The notes under the pieces: generated by a model
Databases searched by the model: none
What the model was told of the DNA's origin: nothing
The model's input: only the letters and a program-made list of their open reading frames with translations
Shown here: positions 23,827 to 34,228 of the stretch, piece by piece
How the letters are laid out: the number at the start of each line of letters is the position of its first letter
How positions within the stretch are numbered: the stretch's first letter is position 1
Translations under genes and position numbers: made by a program
Assembly: GCA_023053545.1 (NCBI GenBank)
Contig: JAKZAN010000001.1
Location: 9,320,565-9,384,564, forward strand
DNA: 64,000 nucleotides
Direction of reading: 5' to 3'
Source of the DNA: Lepidurus packardi
Lineage: Eukaryota > Arthropoda > Branchiopoda > Notostraca > Triopsidae

Positions 23827-26800
23827 GAAAGTATGTGCCAGAATGTAAATAATTGTATTCTATTTTGAAGTATAATATCAGAAAGCTACTCGTTGATTTT
23901 ATAATGCAACGTTTTAAAATGAATAGCAATCACGGTATACGTGACCAAAAAAAAACACTACATCTTTTGGTGCAAAATTGCATCATTGTGATTTAAACAT
24001 TATGAGGAAAATTTGGCAACAAAAGGCAATTTTCCGATGCGTGTAACTAGAGCTTGTTCTAGGTTATGTCAACTTTATTTCGCACGATGAACAATTGGTT
24101 GGTTGTTTGTTTTAGACGTGCCTACGCCATCCAGAGTGTCCTTCAGCCCGGGAAAACCGGGATACTGTGTTTTGCCAAATGCGGAGAGCTATTGACCTCA
24201 TCCATTATGTCATCAAAGACGGAGTACTCGACACTGACGCTTCTTTGTGTCCTTCAGCGTCTTCAACCGGTCCTTGTGGTACAACTGGAAGAGGGGCTAA
24301 TGGTACTGCGGCGCTGGCCTTTCACAAAGCCAAAGAGGTAAAACGAGAGTAGAAAAAGAAACACAAATAGAGAATAACTGCTACAACCGTAAAGGCTTTT
24401 AGGGTTTTAGTGGGGAATTTCTTTCCTAGACAGAGATGGAGAGAACGAGAGAGAGAGAGAGAGAGAGCGAAAAGGCTGTTATTCGTTTATTTTGTTGATG
24501 TGTTATTCTTTATTTCCGGATTGCTCTTTTCCAATAGGAAGATTGGGATGCGCAGTTGACCGCCCATGGAGCCTTGCAACAATTGGAAGATGCAGTAGAA
24601 ATGACGAGGCTAACGTTAGCTGAAGCTCCGTCTCGAGAACGAATGATGGCCGCCTTAGATGGCGTTGCTGAACGTACCCAAGACTTTACGGATTCGGCCT
24701 ACACATCCCATGAGCACAGAGAAAGTATTTTATTGCTCTGTGATCGGGCCAGATCCGGAGTTGGACAAATTCTCAAAGCTTCTTGCAATCTCGTAAATAT
24801 TTGAATTGCTAATAATTAGCGTATTCCTTGTTTTGATACTCTGTTAGTTTGTTTATATTTTCCCCATGAAAAGTGGTAATACTGGAAGTGCTGAGGACTC
24901 TTCCTATAAGCTAAAGTTACTACTTTTAACTGCAGTGCATTTCTTACGTTTTACTCTTTAGATTTTAGTCGCTGTGTTGTTTCTGTAAGGCTTATTGCAG
25001 CTAATTTTGTTTGTATCTTCTATGTTTCAGGAAACGCGTGAAAGGATGTCACCTTCTGAAGAGTTAGAAACCTCAATAATGGCCATGTTACAAGCCACGG
25101 GCGAGTTACGGCAGCAGCTGCAGCAAACGGCCATGGAACAAGCAGCGGATCTGACGTCACTGACACACCGAGAACGCGATGAAGACGAATTGGTGGCAGC
25201 ATTGAAGAATTCGGCTCTAGCCATTGATGGCGACCGTTTGGACGAGATTGGCGAACGCTTCCAAGAGCATGCGGAACATGTGCAAGAGGCAATTTAACTT
25301 TATTTGTTCCTTTTTTCATTTGTGTTTTCTATCCGTGAAACGATAAAGTTTTTATACCTTTATTTTGTAGGTTTGCAAATTGCTTCGACACGTGGCCCCA
25401 ACAGAGCCTTTGCAAGTATCAGCCAAGTACTCGGAATTGAGTTTGCGAATTTATGGACCTCAGGTGTTGACTGCTGCTCATACGCTTTGCCTTTACCCTA
25501 ATTCCAAAATTGCCAAAGAAAATTTCGAAGGTAATATCTTCCTTTGGCATTTATCTTTACTGCGCTTAATAATTTTCTCTTCTTCTATTTTTCTCTCCTA
25601 CGTAGTTTTCGCTGATAATTGGCAATCCTTGATTAATGATATAATTAGCGTGGCTCGGGAAGTTGCGGAATCCTTGCGAGGGCGAGCGCCAGAGAAACAA
25701 ATGTACATGTCTTTACCTCGACCAGGAGTAAGTGATCTAGGCAGTTTTTTTTGCCTAGTTTGTTACTTAAAATGGATTGCGTCTGCTCGTTTATTTTTTC
25801 TAAAAATTATTTTTTAGCGCCACGGGACAACGAGCAAGCCTTTAAAGCCTGTAAAACTGGATTCTGAAGAGCAAGCCAAAATCGCTAAAGCTGGCCTGGA
25901 AATGAAGCTCATCACTTCTGAGATGGACGCGGAAACAGAGCGATGGACCGAAGCTCAAACGGAAGCGGCAGGCGCTGCCGGTACTGCCTTTGACGAGAAC
26001 AACGATATTGTGAAACGAGCACGCAACATGTCTTCGATGGCGTTTAGCATGTACCAGTTCACGCGAGGCGAAGGGGCTCTCAAAACCACACAAGATCTTT
26101 TTACCCAAGCCGAGTATTTTGCTGAAGAAGCCAATCGACTCTACAAGGTAGTCAGACAGTTTTCCTACCAGGTGAATAAATTTCTTCCCTTTTTTTCATA
26201 ATCACTGCGTATCACTGCAGTGCACATAAAAACGAATAATTAGTACTTTATTATCAAATTAACGCTACTATTAACTACTTTTAACCTTTGCTAACTTTTA
26301 TTTTCATTGTAGATTCCTGCTGGTACACCCAAGAAAGAGTTACTGGACTTTTTGGATAAAGTTCCTACGTACGTGCAGCAACTGCAGTTTACAGTCAAGA
26401 ACCCTACCGTGGGCAAAGCTGCCACGTTTACGAAAGTGGACAACGTAATTCAGGAAACCAAAAACTTGATGAACGTCATCTCCAAGGTTGTCACCACGTG
26501 TTTTGAATGTGCAACTAAAGTAAGTAACTTTGACTTTATTTCTTCTATTTCTTTATATAAATGAAATCTTATAGTAACTTATTTGCAAACTATTAAGAAA
26601 ATTTACCAAACTAATAAAGCAGGGAAAGTAACTAAATTTAACTGAAAGCGAGGGAAGCAAAAAAGGTTCAATTGATTCCCTCACTACTACTTCTCCTATA
26701 TCTCCAGTATAATGTGTATATGTCGGACTCGATGGACCCTAACGAAGATGGCTGTAATGGATTCCTTCCTTCTACCTCGATCGCTGCCTTGACCAATCCT

Positions 26801-27618
26801 TCCATCCACTCGCGGTTAGCGAAGGTACCACACTACTCTTGCAGTCGCAGCCAGCTAGCACACTTAAAAATTCCCAAATTGAAAACATAAGTCTGTAACT
26901 CAAACGTCATAATACCCAGAAACGAATTCTAAGGGGTGCGGTGTGCTGTGGTGCATTTTGATCGGAGAAAGCAGCCAACAAATTAAAGCACTCGCCAAAA
27001 GTTTGTTGTTAAGCACAGATCCAATAGTCTCCTCTACCAACCATAATGGACAGGCTTGCGTAGGAGACTTGGGTCTTCGTTTGTCCTTTGATGGGCGGGC
27101 CGTGGTGTTTGCATGCTAGGCGTGGTCCTTATGGGCAGGACCTGTTTGAGTGGGAAGGCTTTCCATCCGTTATATATTTGCCAATAAGTTTTTGCTCCCA
27201 ACAGCTCGCTATCAGCTAACAAAAAGTGTTGTTTGGAGGCGTCGTGGTAGACTGTATTTCCGTTCCGTTTTTATATTTTGGAATTCTGAATCTGTTGAAT
27301 TGTGAGACATGTGGCGTTGACTTCCTTTTAATTGTGCGTGTGTGTGTGTGGCGTACACTTTGGGGCTAATTTTAACCCAACGTTTGGCGTGCGTTGGCTT
27401 GTTAATTTCAAACAGCTGCATTTGATTGCCAGTTGCTAATTAATAACTAATAATGATTTTCTTTTTTCATTTTTCGCTTTTAGTACAATCTTGATTTCCG
27501 GGGCTTGTCACCACGGGGTAGGAACATGTCACCTTTTCGAGACGGGGAAGAGGGATCTGGAGCTTCGACTTCCGAAGCAGGCAAAAGTGGATCAGGGGGC
27601 GGCGATCCAAACATTTGA
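19463..27618 (+). CDS. CTNNAL1: Alpha-catulin (vinculin/alpha-catenin family)
   Basis: Cytoskeletal scaffold related to alpha-catenin. In other animals it links Rho GEF signalling or dystrophin-complex and channel localisation to the cortex. Eleven exons join in frame to 840 aa: 19463-19669, 22983-23214, 23422-23792, 24116-24337, 24538-24792, 25031-25288, 25371-25530, 25606-25727, 25818-26171, 26313-26519, 27484-27618. Diagnostic segments are LEIKTKSIEQTLIPLVSQ then ITTLVN, FGSEMVELAHLTGDRQNDLK, AAARAVLERSTLMLLTASK, FTDSAYTSHEHRE, VCKLLRHVAPTEPLQ, DSEEQAKIAKAGLEM, RNMSSMAFSMYQFTRGEG and NVIQETKNLMNVISKVV. The match to catulin, not alpha-catenin, is clear from DFTDSAYTSHEHRE and LLRH. The N-terminus has a Ser/Gln-rich extension. 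The intron after exon 6 lacks a GT donor and best fits GC-AG. Intron 1 is 3.3 kb and intron 10 (964 bp) holds a candidate extra exon. Confidence 0.93.
19670..22982 (+). other. First intron of alpha-catulin (3.3 kb)
   Basis: Longest intron in the window, bounded by CAG|GTACAT and TTTAG|ATT. Such first introns often hold enhancers or alternative promoters. A GC-rich patch at 21375-21500 (CCCCGCGGCGAGGG and a GAAATGGGCGGAGT stretch) stands out from the AT-rich surroundings and could be an alternative promoter. No exon or transposon protein was recognised. Confidence 0.5.
23795..23825 (+). repeat. Homopolymer A(31) directly after a splice donor
   Basis: Thirty-one consecutive A follow the GT of the alpha-catulin exon 3 donor (AAA|GT then A31). 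Length is probably polymorphic and the assembly may be imprecise here. Confidence 0.9.
24447..24467 (+). repeat. (GA)n microsatellite in alpha-catulin intron 4
   Basis: About ten GA units, preceded by looser GAGA sequence from 24433. Confidence 0.9.
26708..26890 (+). CDS. CTNNAL1: Candidate alternative exon of alpha-catulin
   Basis: Within intron 10, a strong pyrimidine tract ending CTCCTATATCTCCAG precedes an open frame in the same phase (0) as exon 11. It starts YNVYMSDSMDPNEDG, and the normal last exon also starts with YN (YNLDFRGLSP). Two uses are possible. As a cassette exon it would be 26708-26824, exactly 117 bp (39 codons, phase 0 at both sides), ending at AAG|GTACCA. As an alternative terminal exon it would run to the TAA at 26888-26890, adding 60 residues ending IPKLKT. 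The residues are of mixed composition and not low-complexity. I did not recognise this sequence in catulins of other animals. Evidence is from splice signals and frame only. Confidence 0.5.
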   Translation, partial: YNVYMSDSMDPNEDGCNGFLPSTSIAALTNPSIHSRLAKVPHYSCSRSQLAHLKIPKLKT

Positions 27619-28602
27619 CAGTTTGGGATGGCCCGAAGGGGCAAAGGCGATTCTCGGCGAACGCGAGTCTCATTCTTGTTGTTCTGAAAGATTTTTAGCC
27701 AGACACTATTATAATTCGTAAGAGTTAAAAATACCGACGAGTTTCACCTGATTTAAAGTTAGGTACCGGAAATCGGTAGAAGGCGGAGATAGCCAAGAAA
27801 TGTATGGGACAAATTGAGAGTATTTTTTTGGGATATCTGTTTTAAAGAAAAGTACAGCTTCGGACGAAATTCAAGTGATAGCCTTTTAGGAAAGTATGTA
27901 TTTCTGTGGCATTCAAGAACGATTATTACGCGGCATGGCCAAAATGTCAACATATCGCACATGGATAATCAAGGCTCATTTGACTTTATTTTTACGTGTT
28001 TTCAAACCCAAAAAAAGGGAGAGGACGAAATTAGGTAGAACTTGGAGAGATGGAATTATTGGGTATTAAAGCCGAAATTTCCTAACTGACGGTTTTTACT
28101 TACTGGGTATAAAAGATAACGTTTCCTCTCCTTTATTGCTCTTTTAGTGACTCCCTTTTCCTCCAGCCGTGTAACATTGCCATCTGCCATAGTGTGTGCC
28201 AAAAAATACTGTATGCAATGTCTTCATTATCTTGCATTGTTTTGGAGTGAATTTTTCTTTTTGATTCTTTCCTGGCTCTCCCATTAGAAACCAATCTCCA
28301 TACATCCACTATGTTGTTACCACCTTTGTCAACGAATAGCCGTTTCCTTCCTGTACAGAAATCCGAAGTAAAGAAAGAATCTGTGAGACATATTTTTGTG
28401 TAAATACCTAAATTAAGATTATTCTTTATTGAAACATAATGATATTTTTCTTAAATCCGAATAGCGTTGCTGTTAAAACTGAGAGAAAAATTAGGAAACT
28501 TTTCTAATTACCCGGGCTTTTCAACAGCTGTCAAGAATCAAGCTTATTTTGTAATCGATAGCAGGTAATCAGAATCGACCTTTGCAACTCCTTTCGCAAC
28601 TT
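27619..28602. other. Intergenic downstream of alpha-catulin
   Basis: About 1 kb of AT-rich sequence with the 3' UTR of alpha-catulin. No AATAAA was noticed close to the stop. A GGGTATAAAAGAT string near 28107 resembles a TATA box but no gene follows it before the inverted-repeat element. Nothing else recognised. Confidence 0.35.
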
Positions 28603-28770
28603 GGCCTGTCGTGTAAAGTGACGGATCCGTCAGTCTCCTGAAGGGAGCTAAGGCAAATTTGACTGAAAACCGTATGAAGTTAAGACCGAATAGCACTTCA
28701 CACCCCTGATGGTGACGCCAGATAAACACAAAACGAGCTATTCACTTTACGTTGGCACAAACAAAGAACG

Positions 28771-28936
28771 TTAGGTTAGGTTAAGTTAAGTTAGGTTACN
28801 NNNNNNNNNNNNNNNNNNNNNNNNNNNNNNNNNNNNNNNNNNNNNNNNNNNNNNNNNNNNNNNNNNNNNNNNNNNNNNNNNNNNNNNNNNNNNNNNNNNC
28901 TGAGTTAGGTTAGGTTAAATTATTTAAGTTAGGTTA
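28771..28936 (+). repeat. TTAGG-like (telomere-type) degenerate tandem repeats, interrupted by the gap
   Basis: Left of the gap, from 28771: TTAGGTTAGGTTAAGTTAAG then TTAGGTTAC. Right of it, from 28904: GTTAGGTTAGGTTAAAT and TTAAGTTAGGTTAG. Both sides run in the same orientation, so the array probably continues through the gap, which is the likely cause of the assembly break. The unit equals the ancestral arthropod telomere repeat but the site is internal. Confidence 0.8.
28800..28899. other. Assembly gap, 100 N
   Basis: Exactly 100 N, a conventional gap size, so the true distance is unknown. It sits inside a TTAGG-like repeat flanked by inverted repeats. Confidence 1.
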
Positions 28937-29359
28937 GTTTGAGCAATCTCGTAACGTTCTTATCTTATTCGGAAGTCTACTTTCATTGTTGTTTTCTTCA
29001 TGTTCGCCATGTTCGTTTTCACTAGTCAAGTTCATATTGAAAGTAACAAATGGTTTCGATATAAACAGGTTATAAATCGATTTACAGGGGTGTGAGGAGG
29101 TATTCCGTCTTGACGTGATAAGATTTTCGGTCAAATTTGCCTCAGCTCCTAAAGTGACGGATCCGTCACTTTACACGACAGACCAGGCTGCCTTTCGCTG
29201 AAACCTTAAATCGATTAACTTTGGTATTGGAATCGTTTGAAAACTGTGATACTTTGATTATACTGTTAAAAGGTTTTTACCGGTGTATAGCCTGTGCTGT
29301 TTATGGTTTGTTTAGTTTATGGATGGGGCAAGAATTCAGCTCTATTTATAACTGAGAAA

Positions 29360-31322
29360 ATGGAATCTAGTGCGGACAAAAATGAGGGTCAAGGTAAGTG
29401 GATTTACAGGCATTTCGTCACCAATTAAGTATGGCCCGTAAGGGTAGGTTTTAATATTAAATTTTTTATGGTTTAGGAAACTCGCAAATGTACGCAGCCT
29501 TGTCTTTTGCCTTGGTTATGCTCATCATCGGAGTTCCCTTATGGTGGCACACAACAGCTGTTCAAAGAGCACCACTTCCATACCAGGAAATAGAAGCTGT
29601 GTCATCTTTTACGAATTTCCGCCAAAAAGCTTTGCTTTATCTCCACTGTATAAACGTCGAAAAATGCGCATCCTTATCCCAGCAACTGAGTAAACCTGTA
29701 TTCGATGTGGATCTCGAAATTCATTTTACCTTAGCCAATCACAGCTCATCCACCCAAATTGCTGATCATGAAGATGCAGCTTTAGATGCGAAGGAAGGCT
29801 CAATGCATCTTGTTGAAGTCCCTGAACTCTCTGAACAAGTTCTATTTGGTCGACACCGCAATATTTACTTCTCTTCCAATACTCGTAACTCTCTCAAATT
29901 ATTTCTCAAGTAGTTAAATCCAGGAGATTGTACATATATTTCCGTTTTTCTACAGGCACTGCCGCCGTTTTGGATGCACTGAATTCCATCTACTCGCCCC
30001 ACACTTCGCATCAGAGAGCGTTAGTCACTCCAGAGCGTCGTAAACATGTCGATGTGGCTCAACTGAGACATTTGCCTTCGTCCTCCCATTACAATGTACT
30101 CCTGAGCCTCATACGTCCTACGCCAGCTACCAGTTCTCTTTTATGGGACCCTCAATCTGAGATCAAAGGTTGAGGAAAATCCGAAGCGCCCCTTTTTATT
30201 GCAAACTATCAGAATAACTTGAAACGCCTCTTTTCGTTGCAGAGTGGCTGGGCCCGTTTCTTGGTAAGTTGAAAGCCATAGCTTCTGTCACGCTCCGGTC
30301 CCAAGTGGTTTATGCTGATGCCATTGATCTACGTCCAACATGGGACGGCTCTCACAATCGTTTCTATTTACATGAAGAGCAATTGCCGCTGCTCTTAAAC
30401 CCACTAGATAGCAAATTAGGTAAAGTTTAATCGGAATACCTTTTACATCCAATCATTTTTTTTTTCTTCAGGAAGCCAAACTTCCACTGCTTCGAGTATT
30501 CACTGGGCCGTTTGGGTTCCTCCAACACAGTATTGGCCTTTATATTTTCATTGGGGGGACCAAGAGGTCAGCAGCGTGTTCTTGTCACCCAGATGGGGTG
30601 GTTTGATGGTATATAATGAGAACCCTGGCCAAATCAATATGAAAATAGTGTTGGCTACGCTCTTACCCCAGTTGCGGCTTCAGTTGGGTATCCACAAACA
30701 AGTAAATGGATTTATCCTATAACTTTCAGCATTCACATTAACCGTCTAGACGTTCTCGATGCTCTCGTACGACGACTCTGCATTGCACGACTGGGAATTG
30801 GATTACTTGATGCGATCTCGAGCGATCGAGAATGTACGCCAAGCTATAAATACCGTTCAAGTAATACCGGCAGTTCTATAAATCAATAGGATGTTTTATT
30901 TATGTGAAACTCTTTTTGTAGGCCCTGGGGCAATTATTGGATCAGATCAGTAACATTGTGATTAGTCAAGGTGTGGCGGACGACATCCGTTTAGCAGTGA
31001 ATAATATTATAGAAGCCAAGGAGCATTTATGTGATTCTCGACTGGCTATCGGTTTCTTGCGTTCACGAGAAGCATTGGAAGCTGCAGATCGTGCATTTTT
31101 TCACCCATCGCTGCTCGCATTGCTCTACTTCCCAGATGATCAAAAGTAAAATCCCAAAAATATAGGGAAGTTAACTTGATTAATTCAACTTATTCTCTTT
31201 TTAGGTATGCGATATACATTCCGCTTTTCTTGCCTGTGGGCATTCCAGTCATTTTGTCCCTAAAGAGTATTTTTCGTTGGCTCTTTTGTAAACTAAAGTT
31301 GAAACACATTAAAGCTGATTGA
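29360..31322 (+). CDS. PIGS: GPI transamidase subunit PIG-S
   Basis: Subunit of the ER-membrane GPI transamidase, which attaches GPI anchors to proteins. Eight exons join to 504 aa (human 555): 29360-29393, 29477-29884, 29956-30168, 30243-30419, 30472-30701, 30750-30860, 30922-31145, 31205-31322. An N-terminal membrane helix (YAALSFALVMLIIGVPLWWH) is followed by a lumenal domain with WGGLMVYN and QLLDQISNIVISQGVA, then FFHPSLLALLYFPDDQK and a C-terminal helix YAIYIPLFLPVGIPVILSL, with a basic cytosolic tail. PLWW near the N-terminus and the LLYFPDDQK..IYIPLFLP block are hallmarks of the family. The end of exon 2 is the least certain: I placed it at ACTC|GTAACT, and TTTG|GTCGAC is also in phase. 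Exon 4 contains an unused strong donor, TTG|GTAAGT. Confidence 0.92.
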
Positions 31323-31388
31323 ACGCCATTACTGTATTCCTTTATAGACTTTAAATCCTCCGAAATTGGCTAAAATTAGCTCTAGGTT

Positions 31389-34228
31389 TTATTTCACGTC
31401 GTTTTCGTCTAGACTATAAGCCAGGTTATGGACGAAGAAAGGAAGAGTATCCAGAGGGGCGGGATAGTCTCGAATCCAAGTTGGTCCCTGGAATCTAACC
31501 GTAGGATCATTGCCGTCAGTCCAGAAACCGAAAGGTAAATAAATATCCCTTTTGGTGGCGCCCTTTTCCACAACAGGTGCGGCGATGATGGCAGTCCCCA
31601 CGAAGAATTCTGCGAAAGAGACAACATTTTAATGTTTATCTTCATGTTCTTCAGGGGAAAGGTTCGTACCTGAATCGATGTTCCAGGATTCAGAATCGGT
31701 TGGATCTTGCCACCAAATGGGCCTATGCAAGGGCCACCCATAATCAACGCTGTCTTGAGCCGCATCAAGGAGAACATCGGTGTATTGGTCGTGCAAAGCG
31801 ACCATTTTCTTGGCGATGTCGATTACCTAAAATACACAATTCAGTTAGGGTTTCACATTAATTATTTCGTGTAAATTAACTTCGTAGAACATCTCAGATT
31901 ATCAGTAGTCCATTTAGCCCAAAAGGTTCGGTTACGAGTAGTTCTATAATTAGCTTTCTGAACTTGATGCGCTATAAAATACGCTCGCGTATAGCCTACC
32001 TTAGCTCGGTGTAGGCGGTTAGCATAGGGAATTCAGAACAATTTTTTTTAGAAAACCAGTGAAATGCAAAAATGCTTTGACACAAATCTTTAGCTTGCTA
32101 ACAGGTTGTGCACAATCAAAGCATATTTTTTCCAGTGAGTAATAAATTAGAAATGTGCAAATTAAGTTTGCAACTTTGAGAAACATGTTGCCTAAAACCA
32201 TGACAAATTGTACTTTCAGAATCGAAACAAACTTAGAAACTTTGCCGCCAATTAGCTATCGATCTATTTTTTTACTTTCTTACGCAAGGTGTAGTGCATG
32301 ACTAAGTATTCACAAGGTAGCGCTAGCTGTTATTGTTTACATACGCAGTTACGTACGGAATATAATCGTAAAACAATAACAAATATCAGTGCCATCTGTT
32401 ACTATTTCGCATTTATAATCTAAGTGTACGGGAGCCTTAAACGTTTCGAACCTAACTTCGAACCTTGGTATTAACTTACAATCAAAAAAGAGATTGAAAA
32501 TGAAATTCAAAGTGAAATTGAGTTAAATAAGAGTTACTTCTTGGTCGTAATCCCATGGAACGAAGGAAAACTGCAAGGTGGGCATGAACACGTTCGCTTG
32601 CATCCACCGAATGTAGAGTTCGCGGTCAGGCACTCCAATAATGTTATATCCGTTCCCACCAATCATATCCGGTAAGACAAACGGGTATCCAATGATGTTA
32701 AACTGTAAAAGGGATGGAATCAAGGATTTGAGACCATTGTTGTAGCCCCAGTGGGTATCTTTATCGAGCATTCGCACAAAAATGGGGACATTTTGTGCTG
32801 CGTAGGCCGTGCGCACTTCGACCATGCCTCCAAACTGAACCATGTTCTCCGCATATCTTTTGGAGAAGATATTGGGTTGGGCCGCCGCTTCTTCGTTCGA
32901 AAAGTGGTAGGCAGTGGGCAGCCAGTTGGTTTCACCCGCGTCAAACTTGAAGGAATCGACTCCGACACTCTCCTTGATCGCGTAAACTCGGTTTGACCAC
33001 CACATCCGCGTTAAAGCGCTTGTGAAATCGTAGATGCCCGATTTGGAGCCTTGCCACCATTTTGTCAACGCCACGACGTTTTTAGAATCGCGTACGACGA
33101 AAGCCTCCGCAGTGGAGAAAATCGGACAATCGATATTTACAAAGGGATGGATCCAGAGCGTTACGCGGAAGCTGGAGTTATGCAAAGTTTGTACCATGCC
33201 AGCCGGATCAGGGAATTTTTCCAGATCAAAGCTAAATTCGCCATAGCATGTTTCCCAACGATCATCAATTTCAATCTGACTGGCATTAAACCCATTACGT
33301 TGAATTTCGGCTGCAAAATCGAGGACTTTAGTTTGGTTGATACCCTCCCGGTACCGTGCCCACGTGGACCAAATGGGGTACCTTAACATGGTTGCGTCCG
33401 GTAACTTAGTTGGCTTGCTCCAAAACTGGTCGATGGCCAATAAATGTGCCTGCTTGACGTCATTCGCGCCGCAAAGAGTGTAACTTAAGCGAACGACGTC
33501 TTGCTCGACGTAAGGTTTCTCGATACGTGCTCCCAAACAAAGCCTTTCATCTGAACTGGCGTTTAAGCTCACGAAGAGGGGAGTATCTAGGTCAGAATGG
33601 AGAGCGTGGCCTTTGGAAGTAAGCCAGTAGGGCTCAGAACAGCCGCCATTGTTGGAACCATCTTGAATCGTGTCACCGGTGACAAATGCTACTTCCGGGC
33701 GAGGTTGGGTTTGAATGGGCCAACGCTGAGTAAAAAGCTCTCCACCACCGTACCAAGCAGCGTCTTCCAAGAGGTAGCAATCCTTAATGATGTTAAGGAA
33801 TTGTTTGAATTAATTGTAAACTAGAAGTACTGGGGATGAGTACTTGAAGGCGACGCAGTTGAGAGGTGGTCCATTCTATTTGCCGACAACTTCCGGATGC
33901 TTTTTGGGAGATGTTGAGGGTTAGTAAAGAGCCCCATTGATAGCATATATTTCCTTCACCGCAGTCTAGGGCCTCTGGGGCTCCCAATTCTGGGGGAATA
34001 AGCTTCCCAAGTTCGCCAGTTAATTGTCCACCTTGAATTTCGAAGAAGTATAAACTCACAGAGTACTGAAAGACTGTAAAACATACCTTGAGATTGGATA
34101 ATAAAGTCGAAATTTTGACCATTCCACTTCACGTCAAATTGGACGTTTTGAGCCAAACTAAGGAAAGGCAGTAATACCAGCAGAACCCATGTACTGACCG
34201 GATTTCCGGTCCATGCGCTGACCCTCAT
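31389..34228 (-). CDS. GH31 glycosidase, myogenesis-regulating-glycosidase (MYORG) type
   Basis: Secreted or ER-lumen glycoside hydrolase of family 31. Five exons on the minus strand: 34228-34087, 34031-33844, 33782-32538, 31826-31670, 31609-31389, giving 650 aa. The ATG chosen opens a signal peptide (STWVLLVLLPFLSLAQ). A DCGEGNICYQWGSLLTL segment and WYGGGE precede the catalytic barrel. In the barrel, SFKFDAGE holds the expected nucleophile Asp and the MLDKDTHWGYNNGLKSL segment the probable acid/base Asp; LGYPFVLPD-like IIGYPFVLPDMIGGNG follows, then SEFFVGTAIIAAPVV in the C-terminal part. Human MYORG acts on alpha-galactosides; substrate here is not known. Introns 1, 2 and 4 are 55-61 bp; intron 3 (711 bp) contains a MITE. 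Ends 66 bp from the convergent PIG-S gene. Confidence 0.9.
31976..32440. mobile_element. TTAA-flanked MITE, copy 1 (inside a glycosidase intron)
   Basis: Shares with 51730-52300 the segments TTAGCTCGGT.TAGGCGGTTAGCAT, AGCTTGCTAACAGGT, GTTTGCAACT, GACAAATTGTACTTT and CAGTGCCATCTG, ending TGTACGGGAGCCTTAA. The left end is decayed (GCTCGCGTATA instead of GCTCCCGTATAC). Non-coding. It accounts for about two thirds of the 711-bp third intron of the GH31 gene. Confidence 0.75.

Larger units (their letters stand above)
28603..29186. mobile_element. Long inverted-repeat (fold-back/MITE-like) element around the assembly gap
   Basis: The left arm (about 28603-28708) contains CTGTCGTGTAAAGTGACGG, GGAGCTAAGGCAAATTTGAC and CACACCCCTG. 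The right arm (about 29084-29186), read on the minus strand, contains CTGTCGTGTAAAGTGACGG, GGAGCTGAGGCAAATTTGAC and CACACCCCTG in the same order. Weaker similarity extends outward (TAATCGAT near 28553 and 29209). The centre holds TTAGG-like repeats and a 100-base gap, so the true length is unknown. No transposase ORF is visible. Superfamily is not assigned because no clear target duplication was found. Confidence 0.7.

Noticed and set aside
30265-30270. Strong splice donor-like site TTG|GTAAGT in PIG-S exon 4.
   Set aside because: The reading continues across it with sequence that fits the PIG-S lumenal domain, so no intron is called there.
34074-34086. A 13-bp GT...AG segment that would join GH31 exon 1 to the next frame in phase.
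   Set aside because: Far below any spliceable intron length; the 55-bp intron 34086-34032 gives an equally good frame with a more family-like sequence.
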